NCBI GenBank assembly: GCA_036639135.1
Contig: JAVWJE010000001.1
Span: forward strand, 5,267 to 69,266
Direction of reading: 5' to 3'
Length of the DNA stretch: 64,000 nucleotides
Origin: Carnobacterium_A sp036639135
GTDB taxonomy: Bacteria; Bacillota; Bacilli; Lactobacillales; Carnobacteriaceae
Part shown: one piece after another, positions 45,292 through 53,860 of the stretch
How positions within the stretch are numbered: the stretch's first letter is position 1
Layout of the letters: each line of letters opens with the position of its first letter
Notes under the pieces: model-generated
The model's input: only the letters and a program-made list of their open reading frames with translations
Databases searched by the model: none
Told to the model about the DNA's origin: nothing
Program-made: the position numbers and the translations under genes

Positions 45292-45446
45292 TGCATAATG
45301 ACCCTCTCAAAGTTAATTTACTCTCAACATTCTAACATGCGAACCAAGCATTTGAACAGTGTTTGTGCTTTTTCTCACGGCAATCTTAGATTATCAGATA
45401 AAAAAATTAAAATAACTTCAGCTTTTTCTTATCTATACTTATTATC

Positions 45447-46118
45447 TTATTTTAATTTATTAAGGTAGTCATAACGCTCAAACACTTCTGACTCTGCTAT
45501 CCCCACAATAATATCGTTGCTTTCAATAACATAACCTGGTCCGAATGAAACATCTAACTTTCTTTCTGCTTTTTTTCTAATGCCAATAACATTCATTTCA
45601 TACCGTTTTCGTAAATCTAATTCTTCTAGGGAACGATTAACCCATTTTATCGGTGGATAAAATTCAATTACAGCGTACTGTTCATCTAGGTCAACAATAT
45701 CTGTGATATGGCGTCTGAGTAAGTTTTTCGCTACTCGTGTTCCCATTTCTTTTTCTGGGCGAATAACTCTTGTAGCGCCTACTGCAGTCAAAACTTCCAT
45801 AAATACTTTATTTTTAGCTTTCGCAATAATCGTAGCAATGTTCATTTTTTTACAATTCATTACAGCTAAAACACTTGCTTCAAGACTTGTGCCAGTTGCA
45901 ACTACTACAACATCACAGTTTTCAAAACCAATATTCTTAAGAAATTCTAAATCTGTAATATCCCCTTGAATCGCTTCCGTTACAAATGGTTCTACTCGAT
46001 CGACATTAGCAACATCTAAGTCGACAGCGATGACTTCACAATCAAACTCACTTAGTTCTTTAGCAATTGAAGAACCAAATACACCTAACCCTAATACACC
46101 AATTGTTTTTGTCCCCAT
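45447..46118 (-). CDS. ktrA: Ktr potassium uptake regulatory subunit (KtrA/KtrC)
   Basis: A 223-residue RCK protein. The N-domain opens with IGVLGLGVFGSSIAKEL (Rossmann NAD/ATP site), and an RCK_C domain lies at about 140-220. It gates the KtrB-type channel encoded just upstream. ATG 46118 follows AGGGGA; the earlier ATG at 46139 would overlap the ktrB gene end. RCK_C domains of this class often bind c-di-AMP, which I infer from the family. Confidence 0.9.
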   Translation of the reverse strand: MGTKTIGVLGLGVFGSSIAKELSEFDCEVIAVDLDVANVDRVEPFVTEAIQGDITDLEFLKNIGFENCDVVVVATGTSLEASVLAVMNCKKMNIATIIAKAKNKVFMEVLTAVGATRVIRPEKEMGTRVAKNLLRRHITDIVDLDEQYAVIEFYPPIKWVNRSLEELDLRKRYEMNVIGIRKKAERKLDVSFGPGYVIESNDIIVGIAESEVFERYDYLNKLK

Positions 46119-46131
46119 TTCAAGATTTCCC

Positions 46132-47511
46132 CTATCCAATTAAAATATTTGTTTTGGCATAAACTCTTTCTTTCCTTCTTTTTTTCTTTCTAATTAAAGT
46201 CAAGAAAATAGTGACTGGTCCTATTCGTCCAATGAACATCAATATCATTAAGACCGTTTGACTAATTCTTGATAATTCCGGTGTTAGATTAACACTTACA
46301 CCTACTGTCCCCAATGCTGAAACGGCTTCGAATAACAGAACCATAAAAGGTTGGTCTTCTACAATCAGTAAGATACTAACCCCTGTCATCAGACAAGCAA
46401 AGAAAGTGAAAACCACAACGATAGCTCTACGAATCGTATCTATTGGGATAGAGTGTCGTGCATAGTTAATATTATTCTGTCCTTTTATTTCGTTTACAAT
46501 TAATAAAATAACTAATGCAAATGTTGTTGTTTTAATACCGCCGGCTGCGCCACCAGGAGAGCCTCCAATGAACATCAGAAAAATAAAGAACAATGATGAA
46601 AATGGTAAAATAGTTGCGTAATTAATAGTCGCAAAACCTGCTGTTCTCATCGTAACCGATTGAAAGAATGAAGTCATTATTTTTTGAGGAACTGTATAAT
46701 TTCCAATAGAAGATGAATTATTCCATTCTACTACCATAAACGTGATTGTTCCTGCTATTAATAAAATTAATGACATATTAATAGCTAGACGCGTATGAGG
46801 TCTTAATAAGTGGTACGTTTTTTTGAATCCTAGTTTCTTTTTATTTTTAATAATAGAGTAAATATTGTGTGTAACATCGAACCAGACAGAAAATCCAATT
46901 CCACCTAAAATAATTAAAGCAGCAATAACTAAATTCACTATAGGATCATGAACGTAATTTTGAAGGCTAATAGCTCCTATATTATCAAACCCTGCATTAC
47001 AAAACCCTGACACAGCTAAAAATAAAGAAGTAAATAACCCTTTAGCTAAACCAAAATCAGGAACAAAACGTAGCGAAAGTAAAAACATACCTATTCCTTC
47101 AATAACTAGAGTGTATTTAAAAATGGACAATACATACGTTTTAAAATCACCAAGTTTGTCTCTATTTAAAGCCTCTTTAACCGCCATTGTATCTGTGTAA
47201 CTAATTTTCTTCCCGAATTTCATCAATATTGTTGCAATAATCGTCATCAGTCCGAGTCCGCCAATTTGCATTAGTATGATACAAATCACTTGCCCAAAAA
47301 TGGTATACGATTCTGCTACTGAATTAGTAGATAGTCCCGTAACACACGTTAAGGAAACGGCAGAAAATAAGTTATCAAAGTACGTATTTTGCGAAGTAGC
47401 TGCCGTGCTGATAGGCAAGCTTAATAACAACGAGCCTATAAAAATGACTAAAGCAAAACTGAAAGCTATACGAGTTGATATCGATAGTTTTCTAAATTTA
47501 TCTAACAACAT
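46132..47511 (-). CDS. ktrB: Ktr/Trk potassium uptake membrane subunit (KtrB/KtrD)
   Basis: A 459-residue channel-like transporter with four M1-P-M2 repeats. Filter-type glycines are in AVSLTCVTGLST, AVSGFCNAGFDNIG, SVTMRTAGFATINY and AVSALGTVGVSVN. ATG 47511 has AGAGG 8 bases upstream and is preferred over the ATG 11 codons earlier. It is followed after 13 bases by its RCK partner gene. Confidence 0.92.
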   Translation of the reverse strand: MLLDKFRKLSISTRIAFSFALVIFIGSLLLSLPISTAATSQNTYFDNLFSAVSLTCVTGLSTNSVAESYTIFGQVICIILMQIGGLGLMTIIATILMKFGKKISYTDTMAVKEALNRDKLGDFKTYVLSIFKYTLVIEGIGMFLLSLRFVPDFGLAKGLFTSLFLAVSGFCNAGFDNIGAISLQNYVHDPIVNLVIAALIILGGIGFSVWFDVTHNIYSIIKNKKKLGFKKTYHLLRPHTRLAINMSLILLIAGTITFMVVEWNNSSSIGNYTVPQKIMTSFFQSVTMRTAGFATINYATILPFSSLFFIFLMFIGGSPGGAAGGIKTTTFALVILLIVNEIKGQNNINYARHSIPIDTIRRAIVVVFTFFACLMTGVSILLIVEDQPFMVLLFEAVSALGTVGVSVNLTPELSRISQTVLMILMFIGRIGPVTIFLTLIRKKKRRKERVYAKTNILIG

Positions 47512-47659
47512 AAAGGCAACCTCTTTCTCAAAAACCTTAGACACACAAATGTATTATAGACCCATCACTTGAAAAGTAAAGTCTATTATAAAAAAAATTG
47601 AATAGGAGAAAGTTAACTTTACCAAAAATCTTTTTTCTTTTATGACTGCCGCATTTTCT

Positions 47660-48559
47660 TTAGTGGTTTCTTATGATTTTATCGCATAATTGATGAGATA
47701 ATAAAGTGGATTGAGTAGAAACTGGGTTTACACCCAACTCAACGGCTTCCAAAAACAAGCGAATTAAAGGCGCAAAACCTCTTTTTTCAAGCGTCGGCTC
47801 CCAATCACCAAACGGTTGAATAGTCTGCATGCCATTCACATCACTATGGTATTCTGTCAAATCAATTACTCGATGCATTCCACTAGGAGAATGAACCTCT
47901 GCTGATTCATGGTTTGCTCCAGAAACATAATTCATTGATGCTATACAAACTGTATTTTTAGTTGTTAAATTAACCACACAATTTTTTAATTTTCCATCAT
48001 TTTCCTTCACACTAAATGACATATTCGTAATTGGATCATCTAATAAATACAAAGCTGTGTCTAACACATGGATAAACATATCATAGATAGCAAATTTTAC
48101 TGTTCCTGTACTATCGGGTTTCGTTTTTTGAATAAATACCATATTTTTGTCAGGAATGTCTTTTAATTTCTGTATCTTTGGAGCAAATCGACGATTGAAA
48201 CCTGCTGTTAGCATTAAATTATTTTGTTTCGCTAATTGAATTAATTCTTCTACTTCTTCTAGATCTTCACTAATAGGCTTGTCTACATAAACATGAATAC
48301 CATTTTCCAATAATTGTTTTACAATTGGAGCATGTGTGTGAGTGGCCGTATGAACAAAAGCTGCTTGAATGCCACTTTTAATTAAAGATTCTATCGAAGA
48401 GTAAAGATTATTCGTATGGTATTGCTTTCCAATTGTTTGAAGTTTTTCTTGGTTACGGGTATAAAGATGCCATTCTACTTTATCTTGCATTTCCATATCA
48501 ACAGGTAAGTAAGCTTTTTGTGCGATTCCACCTAATCCAATTATTCCAACTTTTAGCAT
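47660..48559 (-). CDS. Gfo/Idh/MocA family oxidoreductase
   Basis: A 299-residue NAD(P)-dependent dehydrogenase. The dinucleotide loop is KVGIIGLGGIAQKAYLP, the catalytic-lysine motif is VYVDKPISED, and GFNRRFAPK starts the substrate domain. It resembles MviM/YceM-type proteins. ATG 48559 has AGAGG 7 bases upstream; the GTG two codons earlier is poorly spaced. The sugar or cyclitol substrate is unknown. Confidence 0.83.
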   Translation of the reverse strand: MLKVGIIGLGGIAQKAYLPVDMEMQDKVEWHLYTRNQEKLQTIGKQYHTNNLYSSIESLIKSGIQAAFVHTATHTHAPIVKQLLENGIHVYVDKPISEDLEEVEELIQLAKQNNLMLTAGFNRRFAPKIQKLKDIPDKNMVFIQKTKPDSTGTVKFAIYDMFIHVLDTALYLLDDPITNMSFSVKENDGKLKNCVVNLTTKNTVCIASMNYVSGANHESAEVHSPSGMHRVIDLTEYHSDVNGMQTIQPFGDWEPTLEKRGFAPLIRLFLEAVELGVNPVSTQSTLLSHQLCDKIIRNH

Positions 48560-48688
48560 CCTCACGCCTCTTTTCTTTTTAATGATTTCTTTTTAAATTA
48601 TCCGTAATATGTGATCTTCTTAAATGTACTATTTTTATTCTATCATGTACAATAAATTTAAGCGTTATTGGAGAGGAGCTTACTATTA

Positions 48689-49441
48689 ATGAAATTTATT
48701 TCATGGAATGTAAACGGTTTGCGTGCTATTGTAAAAAAGGGTTTCGTCGATATCTTCGATGAATTTGATGCTGACTTTTTTTGTTTACAAGAAACTAAAC
48801 TACAAGAAGGTCAAATTGACTTAGTATTACCTGGTTATTATGCTTACTGGAATTATGCAGAAAAAAAAGGTTATTCTGGAACGACCATTTTCACTAAACA
48901 TGAGCCTTTGAGTGTCTCTTATGGTATCAATAAACAAGAGCATGATACAGAAGGACGAGTTATTACACTTAGTTATCCTGACTATTATGTCGTCAATTGT
49001 TATACCCCTAACTCGCAAAGCGAACAAGTTCGTCTAGACTACCGAGTAAATTGGGACCGAGATTTTGCAGATTATCTAGCTAAACTAGATCAAGAAAAAC
49101 CCGTTATTTTTTGTGGTGATTTAAATGTTGCACATAAAAATATTGATTTGAAAAACTGGAAAACAAACCATAAAAGTCCTGGATTTACAGACGAAGAAAG
49201 AGCAAATTTTACTGAACTACTGGATAGAGGTTTTTTAGACACTTTCCGGTATTTTTATCCTACAAAAGAAGGCGTTTATTCTTGGTGGAGTTATCGATTC
49301 AATGCTCGCAAAAATAATGCTGGTTGGAGAATAGATTATTTTTGTGTCTCAAAGCGACTTGAAAACAAACTGGTTGATGCAAATATCCATTCAGAAATCA
49401 TGGGCTCAGATCACTGTCCCGTTGAGTTAATTTTAAAATAA
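48689..49441 (+). CDS. exoA: Exodeoxyribonuclease III (AP endonuclease)
   Basis: A 250-residue EEP-fold nuclease for base excision repair. FISWNVNGLRAI, FFCLQETK, FCGDLNVAHKNIDL, WWSYRFNARKNNAGWRIDYF and MGSDHCPVEL give the full active site. ATG 48689 follows GAGAGGAG; the TTG at 48668 is not needed. It acts downstream of glycosylases such as Ung, also encoded in this window. Confidence 0.95.
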   Translation: MKFISWNVNGLRAIVKKGFVDIFDEFDADFFCLQETKLQEGQIDLVLPGYYAYWNYAEKKGYSGTTIFTKHEPLSVSYGINKQEHDTEGRVITLSYPDYYVVNCYTPNSQSEQVRLDYRVNWDRDFADYLAKLDQEKPVIFCGDLNVAHKNIDLKNWKTNHKSPGFTDEERANFTELLDRGFLDTFRYFYPTKEGVYSWWSYRFNARKNNAGWRIDYFCVSKRLENKLVDANIHSEIMGSDHCPVELILK

Positions 49442-49442
49442 A

Positions 49443-49490
49443 AAAGAGAAAGCCTCTTTATCTTATCAAAAATAGGATAAGTTGCTTTTT
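49443..49490 (+). terminator. Probable terminator after exoA
   Basis: CTTATC/GATAAG with flanking AAGC/GCTT and six T's. The stem has an internal loop, so it is a moderate call. It may also serve the convergent GntR gene. Confidence 0.6.
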
Positions 49491-49492
49491 TA

Positions 49493-50209
49493 TTAATTGC
49501 TTTTATTAATATCTGAAATTGTGTAGCTGCGCGTATCATAACGATGACGGCTTCGTGAATATTCGAATGGTCGTCCATCTTTTAGATACACAACTTGTTC
49601 TACTTCTAGTACTGGATCATCTATTTTACATTCAAGGTATTCCTGATCGTATTTAGAGGACTTATCTGCATGTATTTTTCTAAATGCACCTCCAAAATGT
49701 AAATCTAACTCATCGTGGATATAGTGATAAATAGATTGTTCCAGAATTTCTTCTGTTAGCCCAACTGCTAAATCAATTGGCATGTATGTATGTTCTAATA
49801 CATACGGTTTGTTATTAACGATACGTAACCTAATTAGATTATATACAGGTTGATTTTTTTTAATCATTAAATGTTTCATAATTTCCTCTGTTGGAAATTC
49901 CACATTAAATTTTATAACTTTGCTAGTCACTTTTTTTCCACCTAATTGTTTGGTTAATCCTTCATATTCATTCACAGCTGAATCTTGCTGATTGAGTAAA
50001 GCTGTTTTCATTACAAACGTACCGGATCCGCGCTGACGATAAATAAGTCCCTCCATCGCAAGAATGTCTAAAGCTTTTTTCATTGTCATACGACTGACAC
50101 CAAACTCTTTTGCTAGAGTAATTTGATCCGGAATAAGCGATTGAATAGGATAGGTACCTTTTAGGATTCGTTTTCGTATTTCATTAGCAATGGTTTCGTA
50201 TTTTAACAT
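49493..50209 (-). CDS. GntR/HutC-family regulator
   Basis: A 238-residue regulator. The winged helix lies at 5-70, with IPDQITLAKEFGVSRMTMKKAL and the wing RQRGSGTFV. A UTRA effector domain (about 90-230) binds a sugar phosphate. ATG 50209 has GGAG 8 bases upstream. It neighbours a PTS EIIC and a 6-phospho-beta-glucosidase, so it probably controls beta-glucoside use, as BglR-type regulators do. A perfect palindrome lies in its own upstream region. Confidence 0.88.
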   Translation of the reverse strand: MLKYETIANEIRKRILKGTYPIQSLIPDQITLAKEFGVSRMTMKKALDILAMEGLIYRQRGSGTFVMKTALLNQQDSAVNEYEGLTKQLGGKKVTSKVIKFNVEFPTEEIMKHLMIKKNQPVYNLIRLRIVNNKPYVLEHTYMPIDLAVGLTEEILEQSIYHYIHDELDLHFGGAFRKIHADKSSKYDQEYLECKIDDPVLEVEQVVYLKDGRPFEYSRSRHRYDTRSYTISDINKSN

Positions 50210-50266
50210 TTGCGCATCTCCTTTTATTATCATGCATATCATACCTCACACGACCTGAAAAGACTA

Positions 50267-50284
50267 GTCTTTTCGCTAGTGACT
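50267..50284. promoter_or_regulatory. Candidate GntR operator
   Basis: GAAAAGACTAGTCTTTTC is a perfect 18-bp palindrome 58 bases upstream of the regulator start. A related site sharing CTAGTCTTTT lies upstream of the EIIC gene (51766-51783). Confidence 0.6.
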
Positions 50285-50320
50285 TTCAATTATTTTAGTA
50301 GTTTCATTTCAGTTAAAATA

Positions 50321-50362
50321 AAAAACAAACGATTAGTCGTTAATGACTAATCGTTTGTTTTT
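50321..50362 (-). terminator. Terminator after the EIIC gene
   Basis: An 18-bp perfect stem of AAAAACAAACGATTAGTC with its complement and a six-base loop. T-rich on exit in both directions. Confidence 0.88.
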
Positions 50363-50364
50363 TG

Positions 50365-51657
50365 TTAAGCTTTTTCAGGTTCACTCATTTTCACTTGATT
50401 TAAGTTCGCACGATCAACTAGTTTCAAGAATGGGAACCAAATAACTCCGATAAGAGCCATATCTATGATTTGAAGTAATCCACCCATAAATGAACTTGTA
50501 GCCATGATTCCATTGATAACAACGGGTACTGTCCATGGAACGATAACCCCAGTTGGAACTGGGAATATTCCTGCAGCCATTACAGCATAGTTAAATGCAG
50601 TAGCTGCTATTGGAGCTAGAATCCAAGGGATAAAAATCGAAGCATTTAATACTAAAGGCATACCGAAAATCAATGGTTCATTTACGTTAAAGATTGCAGG
50701 TCCTAAAGCTAAACGACCGATATCTTTATTTTGTCTACTCTTCATAACAAATGCTAATAATAATACTACAATTAAGGTACTTCCTGATCCACCCATACCA
50801 ACAGTATAAATTTCCATAAATGGTTTAGTTACAATATGTGGTAAAGCTTCACCAGCTTTATAAGCATCAAGGTTTTCTAAAGCTAATGTATTCCAGATAG
50901 GATCCATTACCGAGTTAACAATAATTTGACCGTGCAGTCCGAAGAACCATAGGAATTGAACTAAGAATACGGCAATCAAAGTAGCCGGCAATCCACTACC
51001 AAGAGCTGTAAGCGGCTGTTGAATGGCTGTATAGACAACATCATGTAAGTTTGTTTCAAAGAATCCAACAACGGCTCCATTAAGCAATAGGAAAGTTGTT
51101 AAAGTAATAATAGCAGGTAATAAAGCTGCAAATGAATTAGCAACTGCTGGCGGAACGCCTTCAGGCATTTTAATGATAAAGCCTCTTTTAACCATTCTTG
51201 TATAGATTTCTCCAGCAACAAATGCTGCAATCATACCGATAAACATTCCTTTTGCACCTAAACGATCTAATGCTAGTACACCAGTCACTGCTTCCCCTGA
51301 TTCACTTAACATTGAGAACGGTGTCAAAATTAAGTAAGAAGCTAATGAAACAGCTCCACCAAAAATACCTTCAACATCGTATGATTTGCTTAAGTAATAT
51401 CCGATACCAAACGTGACAAATATAGTCATAATTGACATCGTTGCATTTTGTCCATTTCCGAATAGGTTTCCCAAAGTACCTTTTGTTGCATCACTGAAAA
51501 ATGGCAAGTTATTTAATACAACTACAATAGATCCAAACATAGTAATAGGAAAAGCAAGCATAAATGCATCACGTAATACTTTAAGATAACGGTTTTCACC
51601 AAGTTTTCCGGCAAGTGGAAGTAATTTTTCACCCAACTTATCAATAAACTCATTCAT
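50365..51657 (-). CDS. PTS EIIC, cellobiose/beta-glucoside family
   Basis: A 430-residue EIIC of the lactose/cellobiose superfamily with about ten helices. The MPEGVPPAVANSFAALLPA segment and the active-site region with GPAIFNVNEPLIFGMPLVLN are typical of CelB. It imports and phosphorylates a beta-glucoside together with EIIA and EIIB, which are not encoded here, so it must borrow them. It lies next to a GH1 6-phospho-beta-glucosidase. Confidence 0.92.
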   Translation of the reverse strand: MNEFIDKLGEKLLPLAGKLGENRYLKVLRDAFMLAFPITMFGSIVVVLNNLPFFSDATKGTLGNLFGNGQNATMSIMTIFVTFGIGYYLSKSYDVEGIFGGAVSLASYLILTPFSMLSESGEAVTGVLALDRLGAKGMFIGMIAAFVAGEIYTRMVKRGFIIKMPEGVPPAVANSFAALLPAIITLTTFLLLNGAVVGFFETNLHDVVYTAIQQPLTALGSGLPATLIAVFLVQFLWFFGLHGQIIVNSVMDPIWNTLALENLDAYKAGEALPHIVTKPFMEIYTVGMGGSGSTLIVVLLLAFVMKSRQNKDIGRLALGPAIFNVNEPLIFGMPLVLNASIFIPWILAPIAATAFNYAVMAAGIFPVPTGVIVPWTVPVVINGIMATSSFMGGLLQIIDMALIGVIWFPFLKLVDRANLNQVKMSEPEKA

Positions 51658-51727
51658 TGATTTGTCCTCTTCTCTTTAATTTTTTATTGACTATCAACTG
51701 GCCTTGTTTTAGTCAAGTTTTTCTCTT

Positions 51728-51741
51728 TGAAATCGATTACA
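51728..51741. promoter_or_regulatory. cre site of the EIIC gene
   Basis: TGAAATCGATTACA matches the CcpA consensus TGNAANCGNTNNCA at every fixed position. It is 71 bases upstream of the EIIC start, so glucose repression is expected. Confidence 0.7.
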
Positions 51742-51765
51742 TACAAATAATAACACTTTAAAACA

Positions 51766-51783
51766 CAGTTGTCTAGTCTTTTA
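51766..51783. promoter_or_regulatory. Second GntR-type site upstream of EIIC
   Basis: CAGTTGTCTAGTCTTTTA shares 12 of 18 positions, including all of CTAGTCTTTT, with the palindrome upstream of the regulator gene. The gene-free stretch 51658-51975 otherwise holds the cre site and the bglA terminator. Confidence 0.45.
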
Positions 51784-51914
51784 AAATTAATATCTTATCA
51801 TTATTTAGAATACGATAGTTATTAATAAACAAAAGCAAAAGCAAAGGATTTAACATTCTGTTCATTTAACTTTATTCCTAAATTAACTTTTTTTGTTAAC
51901 TTTAACCAATGAAA

Positions 51915-51950
51915 AAAATTCCAATTGAGAATGTTCTCAACTGGAATTTT
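51915..51950 (-). terminator. Terminator after the 6-phospho-beta-glucosidase
   Basis: AAAATTCCAATTGAGA pairs with TCTCAACTGGAATTTT (one mismatch). The minus strand then reads T-rich. Confidence 0.8.
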
Positions 51951-51975
51951 CTTTTATCTTCTTTAATTTTTTAAA

Positions 51976-53364
51976 TTAAAATCCATTTTGACTCGTCATC
52001 TTTTTAAACCAATGACCACTTTTTTTGATAGTTCTTTCTCCATCTTGTTCTAAATCGACAGCAATAAAACCATAGCGATTCTTGTAAGCATTCATCCATG
52101 ACCAGTTATCCATACAAGTCCACATGTGGTAACCTTGCACATTGCTTCCTTCTTGAATAGCTTTATAAACATAAACTAAATGATTCTTGATAAATTCAAT
52201 TCGATAATCATCTTCAACTGAACCCTCTTCATTAATGTAACGTTCTTCATCCTCAACACCCATTCCATTTTCAGAAATAAAGCAACGAATGTTTCCATAA
52301 TTTTCTCGTAAATTTGTTAAAATGTCGTAAATTCCTTTTTCGTAAATTTCCCATCCTCGGTAAGGATTCATTTTACGTCCTGGCATAATATAATTATCGA
52401 AATAATCGTCTGGCATTGGGCCTTCTGCTAGTTTATCTAAAGATTCTTTTGCTTTGATTCGTCTTGGTTGATAATAATTCACACCTAATAAATCGACGGT
52501 ATTTTCTTTAATGATTGTTAAATCTCCAGGCTCTGTCTTTGGCAGATGATTAATGTCACGCAATAAGTCTACCAAATCTTTAGGGAATTCTCCTTTTACA
52601 GCTGAATCAAGGAAAGAACGATTGAAAAATGCATCAGCAATTGAAGCTGCTTTAACATCCTCAGGATTATTTTCATCACGTGGATAGCTTGGTGTAAGGT
52701 TTAAGATAATCCCAATTTCACCAGCAAGTTGCAAATCATGATAAACTTTAATAGCTTTTGCACTTGCAAGAACTTCGTGATAAGCTACCTGAACGGCATG
52801 TTTCATATTCACTTCATTCGGGTAATGAAATTGATAGAGATAACCTCCCTCAACGGGTACAATCGGTTCATTATGAGTAAACCATTTTTTTACTCGATCC
52901 CCAAACAACTCAAAGCAAGTTTTAGCAAATATCGTATAAGCCTCTACCGTTTCACGATTCAGCCATCCACCTTTTTCTTGCAGCCACATAGGCATATCAA
53001 AATGATATAAGTTTATGAATGGTTCAATATCATTCGCAATTAACTCATCAATTACAGCATTATAAAAATCAACGCCTACTTGATTTAGTTCGCCTGTCTC
53101 ATCTGGAAACAATCGACTCCATTGAATAGAGGTTCTAAAACTATTGTGCCCTGTTTGTTTCATCAACTGAATATCTTCTTGATATTTTTTATAAAAACGA
53201 GATGCTTTTTCTGGACCTACTTGATTAAAGAACTTTTCCGGTTCTGATTCGTACCAATAATCCCAAATACTCTGTCCTTTATTGTCTCCTTCGTAAACAC
53301 CTTCCGTTTGCGGACCACTAACTGCTGAACCCCACCAAAAATCTTTAGGAAATTGATACTCCAT
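51976..53364 (-). CDS. bglA: 6-phospho-beta-glucosidase, GH1
   Basis: A 462-residue GH1 enzyme. FPKDFWWGSAVSGPQTEG is the family start, the acid/base glutamate is in WFTHNEPIV and the nucleophile in CFISENGMGVED. The WGSAVSGPQTEG form and the lysine/tyrosine-rich C-terminal loop (KKSGHWFKKM) fit 6-phospho-sugar enzymes. ATG 53364 has AAGGAGAG upstream; an earlier in-frame ATG at 53451 adds a stretch unlike the family. It cleaves the phosphorylated beta-glucoside delivered by the PTS. Confidence 0.92.
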   Translation of the reverse strand: MEYQFPKDFWWGSAVSGPQTEGVYEGDNKGQSIWDYWYESEPEKFFNQVGPEKASRFYKKYQEDIQLMKQTGHNSFRTSIQWSRLFPDETGELNQVGVDFYNAVIDELIANDIEPFINLYHFDMPMWLQEKGGWLNRETVEAYTIFAKTCFELFGDRVKKWFTHNEPIVPVEGGYLYQFHYPNEVNMKHAVQVAYHEVLASAKAIKVYHDLQLAGEIGIILNLTPSYPRDENNPEDVKAASIADAFFNRSFLDSAVKGEFPKDLVDLLRDINHLPKTEPGDLTIIKENTVDLLGVNYYQPRRIKAKESLDKLAEGPMPDDYFDNYIMPGRKMNPYRGWEIYEKGIYDILTNLRENYGNIRCFISENGMGVEDEERYINEEGSVEDDYRIEFIKNHLVYVYKAIQEGSNVQGYHMWTCMDNWSWMNAYKNRYGFIAVDLEQDGERTIKKSGHWFKKMTSQNGF

Positions 53365-53460
53365 ATTTATTCTCTCCTTTTTAATCCATTTTTTTATTTG
53401 TCTATACATTAACCTTAAAACAATCATACATTCAAGCGAAAGCGAATACAAGGTATAGTT

Positions 53461-53492
53461 TCTATTATTTAGTTATTTTTTTAAATAATAGA
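53461..53492. other. 11-bp inverted repeat upstream of bglA
   Basis: TCTATTATTTA (53461-53471) and TAAATAATAGA (53482-53492) are exact complements around ten bases. On the plus strand T's follow after a short gap, but no plus-strand gene precedes it, so an operator for the minus-strand bglA unit is as likely as a terminator. Confidence 0.4.
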
Positions 53493-53505
53493 GTGCTTTT
53501 TTTAA

Positions 53506-53534
53506 TTGCATTATCAAAAAATAAATTATATACT
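53506..53534 (+). promoter_or_regulatory. Promoter of the riboswitch-ATPase unit
   Basis: -35 TTGCAT (53506-53511), 17-bp spacer, -10 TATACT (53529-53534). It opens a leader of about 320 bases. Confidence 0.7.
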
Positions 53535-53567
53535 GTAAAAGAAGAAAAACGACAGGTACCTATTCTC

Positions 53568-53712
53568 ATACATAAGGGAGTAACTGGCAGCATTTGCTGT
53601 GGCAACATCACCAACAAGTAAATTCGCAAAATTTACTGGTGTTGTCTTAAACGGTGAGACTTATGCACATTGTTTCTGTAAAGAAACAATTCTGCATAAG
53701 TCTCTTTTTTTA
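53568..53712 (+). promoter_or_regulatory. yybP-ykoY manganese riboswitch with terminator
   Basis: The leader holds the aptamer hallmarks: AAGGGAGTAAC at the 5' side, GGCAACATCACCAAC, a variable hairpin, TGGTGTTGTC and CGGTGAGACTTATGC closing P1. A long terminator follows: GAGACTTATGCA pairs with TGCATAAGTCTC (53656-53704), then seven T's. The GAGACTT strand is shared by aptamer and terminator, so Mn2+ binding should prevent termination and switch the ATPase gene on. Confidence 0.85.
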
Positions 53713-53734
53713 TTGTTTTTCTTAAAAAAGTATT

Positions 53735-53793
53735 AAGGAGGTATTCTCATACCGGTTAATAGATACAGTCTGTTCGCCTTTTTCTCGTATTAG
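53735..53793 (+). other. Strong ribosome site with possible non-AUG leader ORF
   Basis: After the riboswitch terminator, AAGGAGG (53735-53741) is followed at 7 bases by ATA, opening a 14-codon frame to TAG 53791-53793. GGTATTCTCATACC over the start can fold as a small hairpin, and TATTCTCATAC also occurs in the 5' leader at 53560-53570. No ordinary start codon is present, so translation is uncertain. Confidence 0.25.
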
Positions 53794-53860
53794 ACCGATA
53801 AGCCAATATCTAATCACCTCTTCAACTGATTTAACTAAAAAATATTAAGGAGTGTCATGC

